A DNA stretch of 64,000 bases, taken from contig NZ_VJZK01000008.1 of assembly GCF_007109225.1 (NCBI RefSeq), positions 32,818 through 96,817 of the forward strand. Direction: 5' to 3'. Of this stretch, positions 41,703 through 50,055 are shown one piece after another; the first letter of the stretch is position 1, and each line of letters opens with the position of its first letter. The translations under genes were made by a program, and so were the position numbers. Below the pieces are notes generated by a model. That model made no database searches. It had not been told where the DNA came from and saw only the letters and a list, made by a program, of their open reading frames with translations. Source of the stretch: Flavobacterium sp. GT3R68 (GTDB lineage: Bacteria > Bacteroidota > Bacteroidia > Flavobacteriales > Flavobacteriaceae).

Positions 41703-41730
41703 AAAAACCGCCTTTAGCAGGCGGTTTTTT
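41703..41730 (+). terminator. Terminator after the GNAT gene
   Basis: AAAAACCGCC pairs with GGCGGTTTTT around TTTAGCA, giving a strong GC stem and T run; the A tract also allows use by the convergent mtaB gene. Confidence 0.92.
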
Positions 41731-41751
41731 ATTTCAAATGCTATCCACAAA

Positions 41752-43080
41752 TTATGTTAGGACAGCAACAAATTCCATTCTTACGCTACCATCTTCATCT
41801 ATCTTCGTCAGGTTGATCTCGTATAGTGTGTTAACCAATTCCGGATTCCATGGGGTTTTAACTTTTACATAATTCTCGGTAAACCCGTGAATATAACCTT
41901 CTTTGTTTTCACTTTCGAACAATACGGTTCTGTTAGTTCCCAACTGGCTTTCATAAAAAGCACGACGTTTCTTCACTGATAATCCACGAAGCATTTTACT
42001 TCTTTTGCTTCTTACATTCGCAGGAACTTCCCCAGACATAGTAGCGGCTTCGGTATTATCCCGTTCCGAATACGTGAAAACGTGCAGATACGAAATATCC
42101 AGATCATTCAAAAAATGATACGTTTCAAGGAAATGTTCGTCAGTTTCGCCCGGAAATCCCACAATTACGTCGACACCAATACAAGCATTCGGCATCACTT
42201 CCCGAATTTTATTCACACGTTCCGTATACACTTCGCGCAAATAACGACGCTTCATTAACTTCAGTATGTCATTACTTCCCGATTGCAACGGAATATGAAA
42301 ATGAGGAACAAAAGTCCGGCTTTTGGAAACAAATTCAATAGTTTCATTTTTTAATAGATTGGGTTCGATAGACGAAATTCTCAATCTTTCAATACCTTCT
42401 ACTTTATCCAACTCCTGAACTAACTCAAAGAATGTATGTTCGTGTTTCTTATTTCCAAATTCTCCTTTTCCGTAATCACCAATATTCACTCCCGTCAGTA
42501 CAATTTCTTTGATGTTTTGTTGTGAAATTTCTTTCGCATTTTTCAATACATTTTCCAATGCATCGCTTCGGGAAATTCCCCTTGCCAATGGAATCGTACA
42601 ATAGGTACATTTATAGTCACATCCATCCTGAACTTTCAAGAAAGCACGCGTTCGGTCTCCGATGGAATAACTTCCCACGTAAAAATCGGCTTCTGAAATT
42701 TCACAGGAATGCACCTCGCCCATATCATTCTTGGACAAGTCATTGATATAATCAGTAATCTTGAATTTTTCGGTGGCACCCAAAACCAAATCCACGCCAT
42801 CCACTGCTGCCAGTTCTTCAGGCTTCAATTGAGCATAACAACCAACCGCCGCGACGAACGCTTTATCGTTCAGCTTCATCGCCTTTTTCACCACTTGCTT
42901 GAACTGTTTATCAGCATTTTCGGTAACCGAGCAGGTATTTATTACATAAATATCAGCCACTTCTTCAAAATCAACACGGTCGAAACCTTCATCCTGAAAA
43001 TTTCGGGCAATTGTTGATGTTTCTGAAAAATTCAGCTTACAACCGAGCGTATAAAAGGCAACTTTTTTTCTGTTTTCCAT
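41752..43080 (-). CDS. mtaB: tRNA (N6-L-threonylcarbamoyladenosine(37)-C2)-methylthiotransferase
   Basis: This 442-aa radical-SAM enzyme adds a methylthio group to t6A at position 37 of ANN-decoding tRNAs. It has an N-terminal UPF0004 domain with three cluster Cys residues (TLGCKLNFSE, INTCSVTENADKQ, AVGCYAQLKP), the radical-SAM motif CDYKCTYC and a C-terminal TRAM domain. The VxxxCxxxxxA spacing and absence of MiaB-specific elements fit MtaB. A palindromic repeat lies in its upstream region. Confidence 0.94.
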   Translation of the reverse strand: MENRKKVAFYTLGCKLNFSETSTIARNFQDEGFDRVDFEEVADIYVINTCSVTENADKQFKQVVKKAMKLNDKAFVAAVGCYAQLKPEELAAVDGVDLVLGATEKFKITDYINDLSKNDMGEVHSCEISEADFYVGSYSIGDRTRAFLKVQDGCDYKCTYCTIPLARGISRSDALENVLKNAKEISQQNIKEIVLTGVNIGDYGKGEFGNKKHEHTFFELVQELDKVEGIERLRISSIEPNLLKNETIEFVSKSRTFVPHFHIPLQSGSNDILKLMKRRYLREVYTERVNKIREVMPNACIGVDVIVGFPGETDEHFLETYHFLNDLDISYLHVFTYSERDNTEAATMSGEVPANVRSKRSKMLRGLSVKKRRAFYESQLGTNRTVLFESENKEGYIHGFTENYVKVKTPWNPELVNTLYEINLTKIDEDGSVRMEFVAVLT

Positions 43081-43100
43081 AAATCCATTCTCTTATTTGG

Positions 43101-43180
43101 GTGTGCCCCTATCGGGTCGGGCTTTCCGTTTCAATCCACGCCCAAAAGCGTGGGATTTCCACTGCAATCCCTCACACAAA
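43101..43180 (-). repeat. Palindromic intergenic repeat, copy 1 (5' of mtaB)
   Basis: The core at 43121-43169 is GGCTTTCCG..., then the stem CCACGC/GCGTGG, then TTTCCACTGCAATCC. On the minus strand it aligns with copy 2 at 48243-48315 over about 48 bases: GATTGNAGNGGNA, the CCCAC stem, GTGGAT and CGGAAAGC are shared. It starts 20 bases from the mtaB ATG and lies downstream of a TAAATTTG -7 element, so it would be in the mRNA leader. Confidence 0.75.
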
Positions 43181-43201
43181 ACACTTTATAAAAAGAGTTT
43201 G

Positions 43202-43209
43202 CAAATTTA
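43202..43209 (-). promoter_or_regulatory. -7 element upstream of mtaB
   Basis: On the minus strand TAAATTTG fits TAnnTTTG. No TTG box occurs at the usual distance. If used, transcription starts near 43197 and the palindromic repeat becomes part of the mtaB leader. Confidence 0.4.
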
Positions 43210-43338
43210 CATACAATAATCGGTTTGAAGAAATTATTAATCTGCTACATATCAACTATTTGAATTAATTCCGAATTGAATAATAATCAAAACCACGACT
43301 ATATGTATAATCGTGGCTGGAGATTATTTCTTTTTAAT

Positions 43339-44733
43339 TTATTTGGATTTTGGTGCCAGCATATTTTCGGGATTCAGAATGTCATCCAATTGTTCTTTAG
43401 ACAAAAGATTGTGTTCCAATACGAGCTTGTAAACACTCTTACCGGTTTCCAATGCTTCTTTGGCAATTTTGGTGCTGTTTTTATATCCAATATATGGATT
43501 CAGCGCGGTCACAATTCCGATACTATGCAAGACCATTTCTTTACAGTGTTCCTCGTTGGCAGTGATTCCGTCAATACATTTGGTCGCCAAAGTATCCATT
43601 CCGTTTTCAAGCAGTTTCATCGATTCCATAATACTATAAATCAAGACCGGCTCCATTACATTTAATTGCAATTGCCCGGCTTCGGCTGCCATGGTAACGG
43701 TAAGATCATTCCCGATAACCCTAAAACAAACCTGGTTCATTACTTCAGGAATCACCGGATTTACTTTGCCTGGCATAATGGAAGAACCCGGCTGCATCGG
43801 AGGAAGATTAATTTCATTCAAACCACAACGCGGACCGGAAGAAAGGAGGCGTAAATCGTTGCATATTTTAGAAATTTTGATTGCCATTCTTTTCAATGCA
43901 GAAGAATAAATCACATACGAACCCGTATCGGGCGTTGCCTCAATGAGGTTCGGTGCTGAAACGAAAGGATGACCTGTGATTTTCGCCAAATTTTCAGCGC
44001 ATAATTTTGCATACCCCGGCGCGGCATTCAAACCCGTACCGATTGCGGTTGCACCCATATTGATTTCAAAAAACAAGGCCGAATTTTGGTTCAGGCGTTC
44101 GATTTCTTCTTCTAAAGTAGCAGCATAGGCTTCGAATTCCTGCCCCATAGTCATCGGAACAGCGTCCTGTAATTGGGTTCTTCCCATCTTAAGGACATGT
44201 TTGAACTCCTCACCTTTTCGTCGGAATGACTGAATCAATTTTCTTAAATGTTCAATCAGGTTGCTGTTCGAATTAATGCTGGCCAGCTTTATTGCAGTCG
44301 GATAGGCATCGTTAGTCGATTGCGATAAGTTCACATGATCATTGGGAGAACAATATTGATATTGACCCTTTTCATAGCCTAAAATTTCAAGTGCACGATT
44401 CGCAATCACTTCATTGATATTCATATTGGTAGAAGTTCCGGCACCACCCTGAATCATATCTATTGGAAATTCTTCATTAAATTTTCCCTCAATCACTTCT
44501 TTGGCAGCCTGAACTATCACGTCTTTCATTTTTTCATCCAGCAGACCCAAGTTAAAATTGGTTTCAGCTGCAGCCCATTTGACATACGCCAGGCCTTTGA
44601 TAAATTCCGGAAACTGATTTAATTTGACACAGGAAATTTGAAAATTTTCAATTGCCCGTTGTGTCTGAACACCATAATAGGCGTTGACGGGAACATTGAG
44701 ATCGCCTAATAAATCATTTTCTACTCTATACAT
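43339..44733 (-). CDS. aspA: Aspartate ammonia-lyase
   Basis: This 464-aa enzyme of the fumarase/aspartase superfamily should convert aspartate to fumarate and ammonia. The signature GSSIMPGKVNPVIPE is complete, with GGAGTSTNMNINEVIANRAL and PNDHVNLSQSTNDAYPTA as the two other superfamily regions. The family is split between aspartase and class II fumarase; the N-terminus YRVENDLLGDLNVPVNAYYG and the flow of motifs fit aspartase better. It has no co-directional neighbour within 150 bases. Confidence 0.87.
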   Translation of the reverse strand: MYRVENDLLGDLNVPVNAYYGVQTQRAIENFQISCVKLNQFPEFIKGLAYVKWAAAETNFNLGLLDEKMKDVIVQAAKEVIEGKFNEEFPIDMIQGGAGTSTNMNINEVIANRALEILGYEKGQYQYCSPNDHVNLSQSTNDAYPTAIKLASINSNSNLIEHLRKLIQSFRRKGEEFKHVLKMGRTQLQDAVPMTMGQEFEAYAATLEEEIERLNQNSALFFEINMGATAIGTGLNAAPGYAKLCAENLAKITGHPFVSAPNLIEATPDTGSYVIYSSALKRMAIKISKICNDLRLLSSGPRCGLNEINLPPMQPGSSIMPGKVNPVIPEVMNQVCFRVIGNDLTVTMAAEAGQLQLNVMEPVLIYSIMESMKLLENGMDTLATKCIDGITANEEHCKEMVLHSIGIVTALNPYIGYKNSTKIAKEALETGKSVYKLVLEHNLLSKEQLDDILNPENMLAPKSK

Positions 44734-44830
44734 TTTATGTTATTTTGTATTAAATTACTCTAAAGATACTTCTTATTTTGTAGCCAAAAACTACTGAATA
44801 TCATATTTTAAATAAATTAAGGGATAAAAA

Positions 44831-44867
44831 AAACCGCAAAATGATTTCTCAATTGCGGTTCGTTTTT
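44831..44867. terminator. Terminator between aspA and the GlmU-like gene
   Basis: AACCGCAAAATGA pairs with TCAATTGCGGTT, followed by CGTTTTTATT on one side and preceded by an A tract on the other. On the minus strand it ends the GlmU-like transcript. Confidence 0.75.
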
Positions 44868-44886
44868 ATTACAAATATGGTAAAAC

Positions 44887-46062
44887 TTATTCCTTTCGGT
44901 ATTTTTTTGTTTCTTCAAATACGTGTTCCATAATTTTAGCATCCTGCTCCGTAAAGTCAACATGCCGTCTCGACATTACGATTCGTGCCGTCTCGAAAGC
45001 TTTTTTCGTGATGTAAGTCGTGAACCCAGAAGCACCGCCCCAAGAAAAACTCGGGATAAAATTTCGTGGAAAACCGCTTCCGAAAATGTTGGTACTCACA
45101 CCAACTACTGTACCGGTATTAAACATCGTGTTGATACCGCATTTACTGTGATCTCCCATCATCAAACCGCAGAACTGCAGGCCTGTTTTGGCAAAGCCTT
45201 CAGTTTCGTAGCTCCACAATTTCACTTCCTCATAATTATTTTTCAGGTTCGAATTATTACTGTCGGCACCGATATTACACCATTCCCCCAATACAGAATT
45301 CCCTAAAAACCCATCGTGTCCTTTATTGGAATACCCAAACAACACGGAATTATTTACTTCGCCCCCAATTCGGCAATGCGGACCTACAGTCGTTGCACCG
45401 TATACTTTGGATGCCAATTTCACCTGCGCTTCCTCGCACAAAGCAAATGGTCCGCGGATTACAGAGCCTTCCATGATTTCAGAGTTCTTTCCGATATAAA
45501 TAGGCCCTGTGGATGCATTTAAGGTAACAAATTCAAGTTTCGCACCAGCTTCAATAAAAATATTTTCCGGGGCCATTACATTGACACTTTTCGGGATTGG
45601 TTGTGAGGTCCGGTCTTCGGTCAACAGTTCAAAATCTTCACGGATAGCGGCATCATTTTTCGCGAAAATATCCCATGTTTTTTCGATCGTCAGGCAGTCT
45701 TCTTTATAATCAATGATGTCATAGGAATCAAAATCCACTTCTTCCTGAGATTCCTGGGTATAGAAAGCAATCACTTCCTCTCCCTTGAAAATAGCCTGAT
45801 TCGGCTCCAGATTGCGCACGAGTTCCGACAGTACATTATTAGGCAGAAACGAAGCATTGATCATCACATTTTCTTCCAGTTCGACCATTGGGAATTTTTC
45901 GGAAAGATACTCTTCGGTCAAAGTCGTGGTAGTGGAACCCAAATGCTTTTCCCATTTTTCGCGGATTGTCAGAATCCCTACGCGAATGTCGGCTACAGGT
46001 CTCGTGAAAGTAAAGGGAAGTAATGCGTTGCGGACTGTACCGTCAAAAAGTATATAGTTCAT
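44887..46062 (-). CDS. GlmU-family putative sugar nucleotidyltransferase
   Basis: This 391-aa protein has an N-terminal nucleotidyltransferase-like region (PFTFTRPVADIRVGILTIRE) and a C-terminal left-handed beta-helix with hexapeptide repeats (GPIYIGKNSEIMEGSVIRGP, YGATTVGPHCRIGGEVNNSV). The N-terminus lacks the full GxGTRM motif of GlmU, so it is an atypical form found across Bacteroidota. A role in cell-envelope sugar nucleotide synthesis is likely but the exact substrate is open. Confidence 0.85.
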   Translation of the reverse strand: MNYILFDGTVRNALLPFTFTRPVADIRVGILTIREKWEKHLGSTTTTLTEEYLSEKFPMVELEENVMINASFLPNNVLSELVRNLEPNQAIFKGEEVIAFYTQESQEEVDFDSYDIIDYKEDCLTIEKTWDIFAKNDAAIREDFELLTEDRTSQPIPKSVNVMAPENIFIEAGAKLEFVTLNASTGPIYIGKNSEIMEGSVIRGPFALCEEAQVKLASKVYGATTVGPHCRIGGEVNNSVLFGYSNKGHDGFLGNSVLGEWCNIGADSNNSNLKNNYEEVKLWSYETEGFAKTGLQFCGLMMGDHSKCGINTMFNTGTVVGVSTNIFGSGFPRNFIPSFSWGGASGFTTYITKKAFETARIVMSRRHVDFTEQDAKIMEHVFEETKKYRKE

Positions 46063-46177
46063 AAAAATGTCGATTCGTTAATTCGTTGATTTGGTTATTC
46101 GATATCCTGATTCCAAAAGTCTAATAGTCACAAAATTTAGAATTCAAAGTTACAAAGTTTTCAATTCAATAAAAAAC

Positions 46178-46206
46178 AAAAAAGCCTTCCGATTGGAAGG
46201 CTTTTG
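46178..46206 (-). terminator. Terminator after rpmE2
   Basis: AAAAGCCTTCC pairs with GGAAGGCTTTT around GATT; on the minus strand the T run follows the stem and ends the L31 transcript. Confidence 0.88.
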
Positions 46207-46227
46207 ATATATAAGGATAAACTACTA

Positions 46228-46479
46228 TTATTTAGTATGTTTAGCGTATTTAGTTTTAAATTTATCAATACGTCCTGCAGTATCGATAAGTTTAGATTTA
46301 CCTGTGTAAAAAGGGTGAGAAGTTCTGGAGATCTCCATTTTCACAACTGGATACTCAACACCATCAACTGTAATAGTTTCTTTAGTGTCTGCTGTAGATT
46401 TAGTAATAAAAACTTCTTCGTTAGACATGTCTTTAAACGCTACTAATCTGTAATTTTCTGGGTGAATTCCTTTTTTCAT
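46228..46479 (-). CDS. rpmE2: 50S ribosomal protein L31, type B
   Basis: This 83-aa protein starts [20 protein letters not shown] and contains the [20 protein letters not shown] block of L31. The zinc CxxC motif is missing, which marks it as type B (zinc-independent). It has its own promoter and terminator. Confidence 0.96.
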   Translation of the reverse strand: MKKGIHPENYRLVAFKDMSNEEVFITKSTADTKETITVDGVEYPVVKMEISRTSHPFYTGKSKLIDTAGRIDKFKTKYAKHTK

Positions 46480-46591
46480 CTTGTAAATCTTTTTTTATTT
46501 GTTGAATTATAACCTGTTTTGAAGCTTTTCGTTTAATTGAAAAGGTATAAACCCGCTATAACTTTTATTTTACTATATTATTTTGAGTTTG

Positions 46592-46620
46592 CAAATTTAC
46601 AATTATTTTTTAATAATCAA
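46592..46620 (-). promoter_or_regulatory. rpmE2 promoter
   Basis: On the minus strand TTG (46620-46618), an 18-base spacer and TAAATTTG (46599-46592) fit the Bacteroidota consensus. The leader would be about 110 bases. Confidence 0.65.
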
Positions 46621-46688
46621 ATCTTTAAGTGTGTTTTTTTAAACTTTATCTAAAACTAAATTTTATCGTTCCATAATTTGGTAATTCA

Positions 46689-46696
46689 TATATTTG
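46689..46696 (+). promoter_or_regulatory. -7 element of the DUF4199 gene
   Basis: TATATTTG lies 23 bases before the ATG at 46720, the expected distance for a short leader. No TTG occurs at 18-20 bases upstream. Confidence 0.5.
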
Positions 46697-46719
46697 TGGT
46701 TTAATTTAAATTAAAGAAA

Positions 46720-47259
46720 ATGACAGAAAAAATTTCACCAGCTAAATCTGGACTTCAGTTAGGTATTTTATTTGGAGTTATTATGGTTTTAGAATTCGTA
46801 ATAATGTACGTTATAGGAATGAAATCCTTGATTGGTTCACCCGTTGGCATGATCGTAAATCTTTTAAACTTTATTGGACTCCCATTATTATTTATTTATA
46901 TGGGATGTAAAAACTACAAAAATCTGAATAATGGTTTTGCCTCATTCGGTGAATGTCTAAAAGTGGGCGTTTCTATGATGGTTATAGCTGCTTTGATTTA
47001 TGCTGCTTTCAATGTTATTTTTAACTTAATATTTCCTGAATTCGTTGATGAGATGATTTCGATAATTAGATCTGAGATTATAAAGAAAACTCCCGAAATA
47101 ACAAGCAAACAATTAGAAATGGGTTTATCATTTCAAAGAAAATTCATGAATCCAATGATTGCATTTCCGGCCACTATAGCTATGTATGCCTTTTTTGGAC
47201 TATTGTACTCCTTAATAATTGGGGCTATTGTTAAAAATGAAAAGCCTCAAAGTTTCTAA
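46720..47259 (+). CDS. DUF4199 membrane protein
   Basis: This 179-aa protein has four predicted transmembrane helices (QLGILFGVIMVLEFVIMYVI, IVNLLNFIGLPLLFIYMGC, VGVSMMVIAALIYAAFNVIF, IAFPATIAMYAFFGLLYSLI). It fits DUF4199, which commonly precedes a GT2 glycosyltransferase in Bacteroidota, as here with a 10-base gap. The function is unknown; a role with the downstream enzyme in membrane-linked sugar transfer is possible. Confidence 0.85.
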   Translation: MTEKISPAKSGLQLGILFGVIMVLEFVIMYVIGMKSLIGSPVGMIVNLLNFIGLPLLFIYMGCKNYKNLNNGFASFGECLKVGVSMMVIAALIYAAFNVIFNLIFPEFVDEMISIIRSEIIKKTPEITSKQLEMGLSFQRKFMNPMIAFPATIAMYAFFGLLYSLIIGAIVKNEKPQSF

Positions 47260-47269
47260 TTTCCAATTA

Positions 47270-48226
47270 ATGAACCTATCCGTCATCATACCTCTTCTTA
47301 ATGAAGAAGAATCCTTGCAGGAGCTCCATAACTGGATTGTTTCTGTAATGGATACGCATAATTATTCTTATGAAGTTATCTTTATTGATGATGGAAGCAC
47401 TGATCATTCCTGGTCAATCATTAAACAATTATCCTCCGAAAATCCAAATATAAAAGGAATCCGTTTTCTGAAAAATTTCGGAAAATCCCAGGCTTTACAT
47501 GCCGGTTTTGCTGAAGCCAAAGGTGATGTGGTCATTACCATGGATGCTGACCTGCAGGACAATCCGGAAGAAATTCCAGAGTTGTACCGGATGATTATGG
47601 AACAGCATTTTGATTTGGTTTCGGGCTGGAAAAAGAAACGGTATGATTCGGTTGTAACCAAAAACATCCCATCGAAATTATTCAATTGGGCGGCCCGGAA
47701 AACTTCCGGTGTGCAGCTGAATGATTTCAACTGCGGCCTGAAAGCCTATAAAAATGTGGTGGTCAAAAATGTGGAAGTTTCGGGCGAAATGCACCGTTAC
47801 ATTCCGGTTTTGGCCAAAAATGCCGGATTTGGAAAAATCGGCGAAAAAGTGGTCAAACACCAGGCGAGAAAATACGGTTCGACCAAATTTGGAATGGATC
47901 GTTTTATCAACGGGTTTCTGGATCTGATTACGATCTGGTTTTTGTCGCGTTTCGGAAAAAGACCGATGCACCTGTTTGGCGCCTTAGGTTCCATCATGTT
48001 TATCATTGGGTTTGTTGCCGCGGGAATAATAGGAGTTACCAAATTATACCGCCTTGGCAATCACCTGTCTGCGAATCTGGTAACCCAAAATCCGTGGTTT
48101 TATATTTCATTGACGACGATGATTATTGGAACCCAATTGTTTCTGGCCGGGTTTTTAGGCGAAATTATCCTGCGCACCAAAAATAATGAGGAACGCTACA
48201 AAATCTCAAATACTGCCAACATATAA
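47270..48226 (+). CDS. Family 2 glycosyltransferase (DPM1/DPG-synthase-like)
   Basis: This 318-aa protein has a GT-A domain with LSVIIPLLNEEESLQELHNW at the N-terminus, the DXD-like site TMDADLQDNPEEIP, and a C-terminal pair of membrane helices (LFGALGSIMFIIGFVAAGII, FYISLTTMIIGTQLFLAGFL). This fits dolichyl/polyprenyl-phosphate sugar synthases such as those making undecaprenyl-phosphate sugars. I used the ATG at 47270, because MNLSVIIP is the usual start; the upstream frame overlaps the DUF4199 gene. Confidence 0.9.
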   Translation: MNLSVIIPLLNEEESLQELHNWIVSVMDTHNYSYEVIFIDDGSTDHSWSIIKQLSSENPNIKGIRFLKNFGKSQALHAGFAEAKGDVVITMDADLQDNPEEIPELYRMIMEQHFDLVSGWKKKRYDSVVTKNIPSKLFNWAARKTSGVQLNDFNCGLKAYKNVVVKNVEVSGEMHRYIPVLAKNAGFGKIGEKVVKHQARKYGSTKFGMDRFINGFLDLITIWFLSRFGKRPMHLFGALGSIMFIIGFVAAGIIGVTKLYRLGNHLSANLVTQNPWFYISLTTMIIGTQLFLAGFLGEIILRTKNNEERYKISNTANI

Positions 48227-48242
48227 TTGTTTAGACTAAATG

Positions 48243-48315
48243 CCTAGCCCTGATTGAAGCGGCATCCCACACTTTTTTGTGTGGATACAGCGGAAAGCAG
48301 GAAATAGCTCCTGAA
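48243..48315 (+). repeat. Palindromic intergenic repeat, copy 2 (5' of pgm)
   Basis: The core at 48252-48298 begins GATTGAAGCGGCATCCCACAC, has the loop TTTTTT, then GTGTGGATAC and CGGAAAGC. It pairs as CCACAC/GTGTGG. In copy 1 the same stem reads CCACGC/GCGTGG, so one base pair has changed on both sides. It ends 13 bases before the phosphoglucomutase ATG and has the same orientation relative to it as copy 1 has to mtaB. Confidence 0.75.
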
Positions 48316-48327
48316 AAAAATAAAGAA

Positions 48328-50055
48328 ATGCATATCGAACAAAACATACTAAATGCTGCAAATGAATGGTTAACTCCAGCATTTGACCAACAGACCCAAG
48401 AGGAGATCAAGGAAATAATGACTTCTTCGCCTAAAGAACTCGAAGATCGTTTTTACAAAAACCTGGAATTCGGCACTGGCGGTATGCGTGGCGTTATGGG
48501 CGTGGGTACCAATCGTATCAATAAATATACGTTGGGGAAAAATACGCAGGGACTTTCCGATTATATGCATCAGGTATTTCCGGGAAAAGAACTGAAAGTC
48601 GTTATTGCTTATGATTGCCGTCATAACAGTGATACTTTGGCAAAAGTGGTTGCGGATGTGTTTTCGGCAAACGGCATTCAGGTTTATCTGTTTTCGGACA
48701 TGCGCCCGACGCCGGAATTGAGTTTTGCAGTGAAATATCTAGGCTGTCAATGTGGTATTGTGCTTACCGCTTCCCATAATCCGCCGGAATACAACGGTTA
48801 TAAAGTCTATTGGGAAGATGGCGGGCAATTGGTTCCGCCTCAGGATGCCGAGATTATTAAAGTTATCGAAGATTTAAAATACGATCAGATTAAATTTCAG
48901 GCGAATGAAAACCTGATTCAATATATTGGCAGTGAAGTGGATGAAGCCTTTATCCAGTCTTCGATTAAAAACGCAAGTTTTGACACTGCTGCTGCCTCAA
49001 AAGAAAACCTGAGCATTGTTTTCACGTCTTTGCACGGAACTTCGATCAAATCGGTGCCGGATACTTTGGCGCAGGCCGGATATTCCAACGTACACATTGT
49101 GGAGGAACAAGCCGAGCCGAATGGAGATTTCCCTACGGTAAAATCACCGAACCCGGAAGAGCCTGAAGCACTGACCATGGCTTTGGCACTGGCAGAAAAA
49201 GTAAATGCCGATATCGTCGTGGGAACCGATCCCGATTCTGACCGATTAGGCGTTGCGGTACGGAACAATGAAGGTAAAATGATTTTGCTTAACGGGAATC
49301 AAAGTATGGTGATGATGACCGCTTTTTTACTGGAGCAATGGAAAAAACAAGGTAAAATCAACGGAAAGCAATTCATCGGGTCTACGATTGTTTCGACTCC
49401 GATGATGTTGGAACTGGGTTCTGCATATGAAGTGGAATGCAAAGTCGGACTGACCGGTTTCAAATGGATTGCCAAAATGATCAAGGATTTCCCGGAATTG
49501 AATTTCATAGGTGGTGGCGAAGAAAGTTTCGGATTTATGGTCGGCGATGCCGTTCGTGACAAGGATGCTGTAGCCGCTACATTACTGATATGCGAAATTG
49601 CCGCTCAGGCAAAAGCCAATGGCAGTTCGGTATATAAGGAATTACTGAACCTGTATGTTGATTTCGGATTTTATAAGGAACATTTGGTTTCAATGACCAA
49701 AAAAGGAATAGAAGGATTAAAGGAAATCAATCAGATGATGGTGGATTTACGCCTGAATCCTTTGAAAGAAATTAATGGCGAACGTGTGGTGATGGTAGAA
49801 GATTATAAGACTTCCATTGCCAAAAACCTGTTTACCGGCGAAGAAGAGACGATGGAAATCCCCAAATCGGACGTATTGATTTACTATACTGAAGATGGCG
49901 CTAAAATTGCGGCAAGGCCAAGCGGAACGGAGCCGAAAATAAAGTTTTACGTTAGCGTAAACGCTCCTCTTCATTCGGTTGAAGAGGCTGCTGAAGTGGA
50001 AGCTGAGTTAGATACTAAAATCAAGAACATTTTAATAGATTTAAAAATCGTTTAA
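48328..50055 (+). CDS. Phosphoglucomutase/phosphomannomutase
   Basis: This 575-aa enzyme interconverts sugar 1- and 6-phosphates. The phosphoserine loop is VLTASHNPPEYNGYK, the metal site is GTDPDSDRLG, and the sugar-binding loop is GGGEESFGFMVGD; the C-terminal phosphate loop is ARPSGTEPKIKFY. The length and motifs fit the Bacteroidota/PgcA-type alpha-D-phosphohexomutase. I used ATG 48328 (MHIEQNILNAA); an upstream in-frame start lies inside the palindromic repeat. It overlaps the next gene by one base. Confidence 0.94.
   Translation: MHIEQNILNAANEWLTPAFDQQTQEEIKEIMTSSPKELEDRFYKNLEFGTGGMRGVMGVGTNRINKYTLGKNTQGLSDYMHQVFPGKELKVVIAYDCRHNSDTLAKVVADVFSANGIQVYLFSDMRPTPELSFAVKYLGCQCGIVLTASHNPPEYNGYKVYWEDGGQLVPPQDAEIIKVIEDLKYDQIKFQANENLIQYIGSEVDEAFIQSSIKNASFDTAAASKENLSIVFTSLHGTSIKSVPDTLAQAGYSNVHIVEEQAEPNGDFPTVKSPNPEEPEALTMALALAEKVNADIVVGTDPDSDRLGVAVRNNEGKMILLNGNQSMVMMTAFLLEQWKKQGKINGKQFIGSTIVSTPMMLELGSAYEVECKVGLTGFKWIAKMIKDFPELNFIGGGEESFGFMVGDAVRDKDAVAATLLICEIAAQAKANGSSVYKELLNLYVDFGFYKEHLVSMTKKGIEGLKEINQMMVDLRLNPLKEINGERVVMVEDYKTSIAKNLFTGEEETMEIPKSDVLIYYTEDGAKIAARPSGTEPKIKFYVSVNAPLHSVEEAAEVEAELDTKIKNILIDLKIV

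Noticed and set aside
48277-48327. Upstream start for the phosphoglucomutase gene
   Set aside because: The codons lie inside the palindromic repeat, and the protein family begins at MHIEQNIL, ATG 48328.
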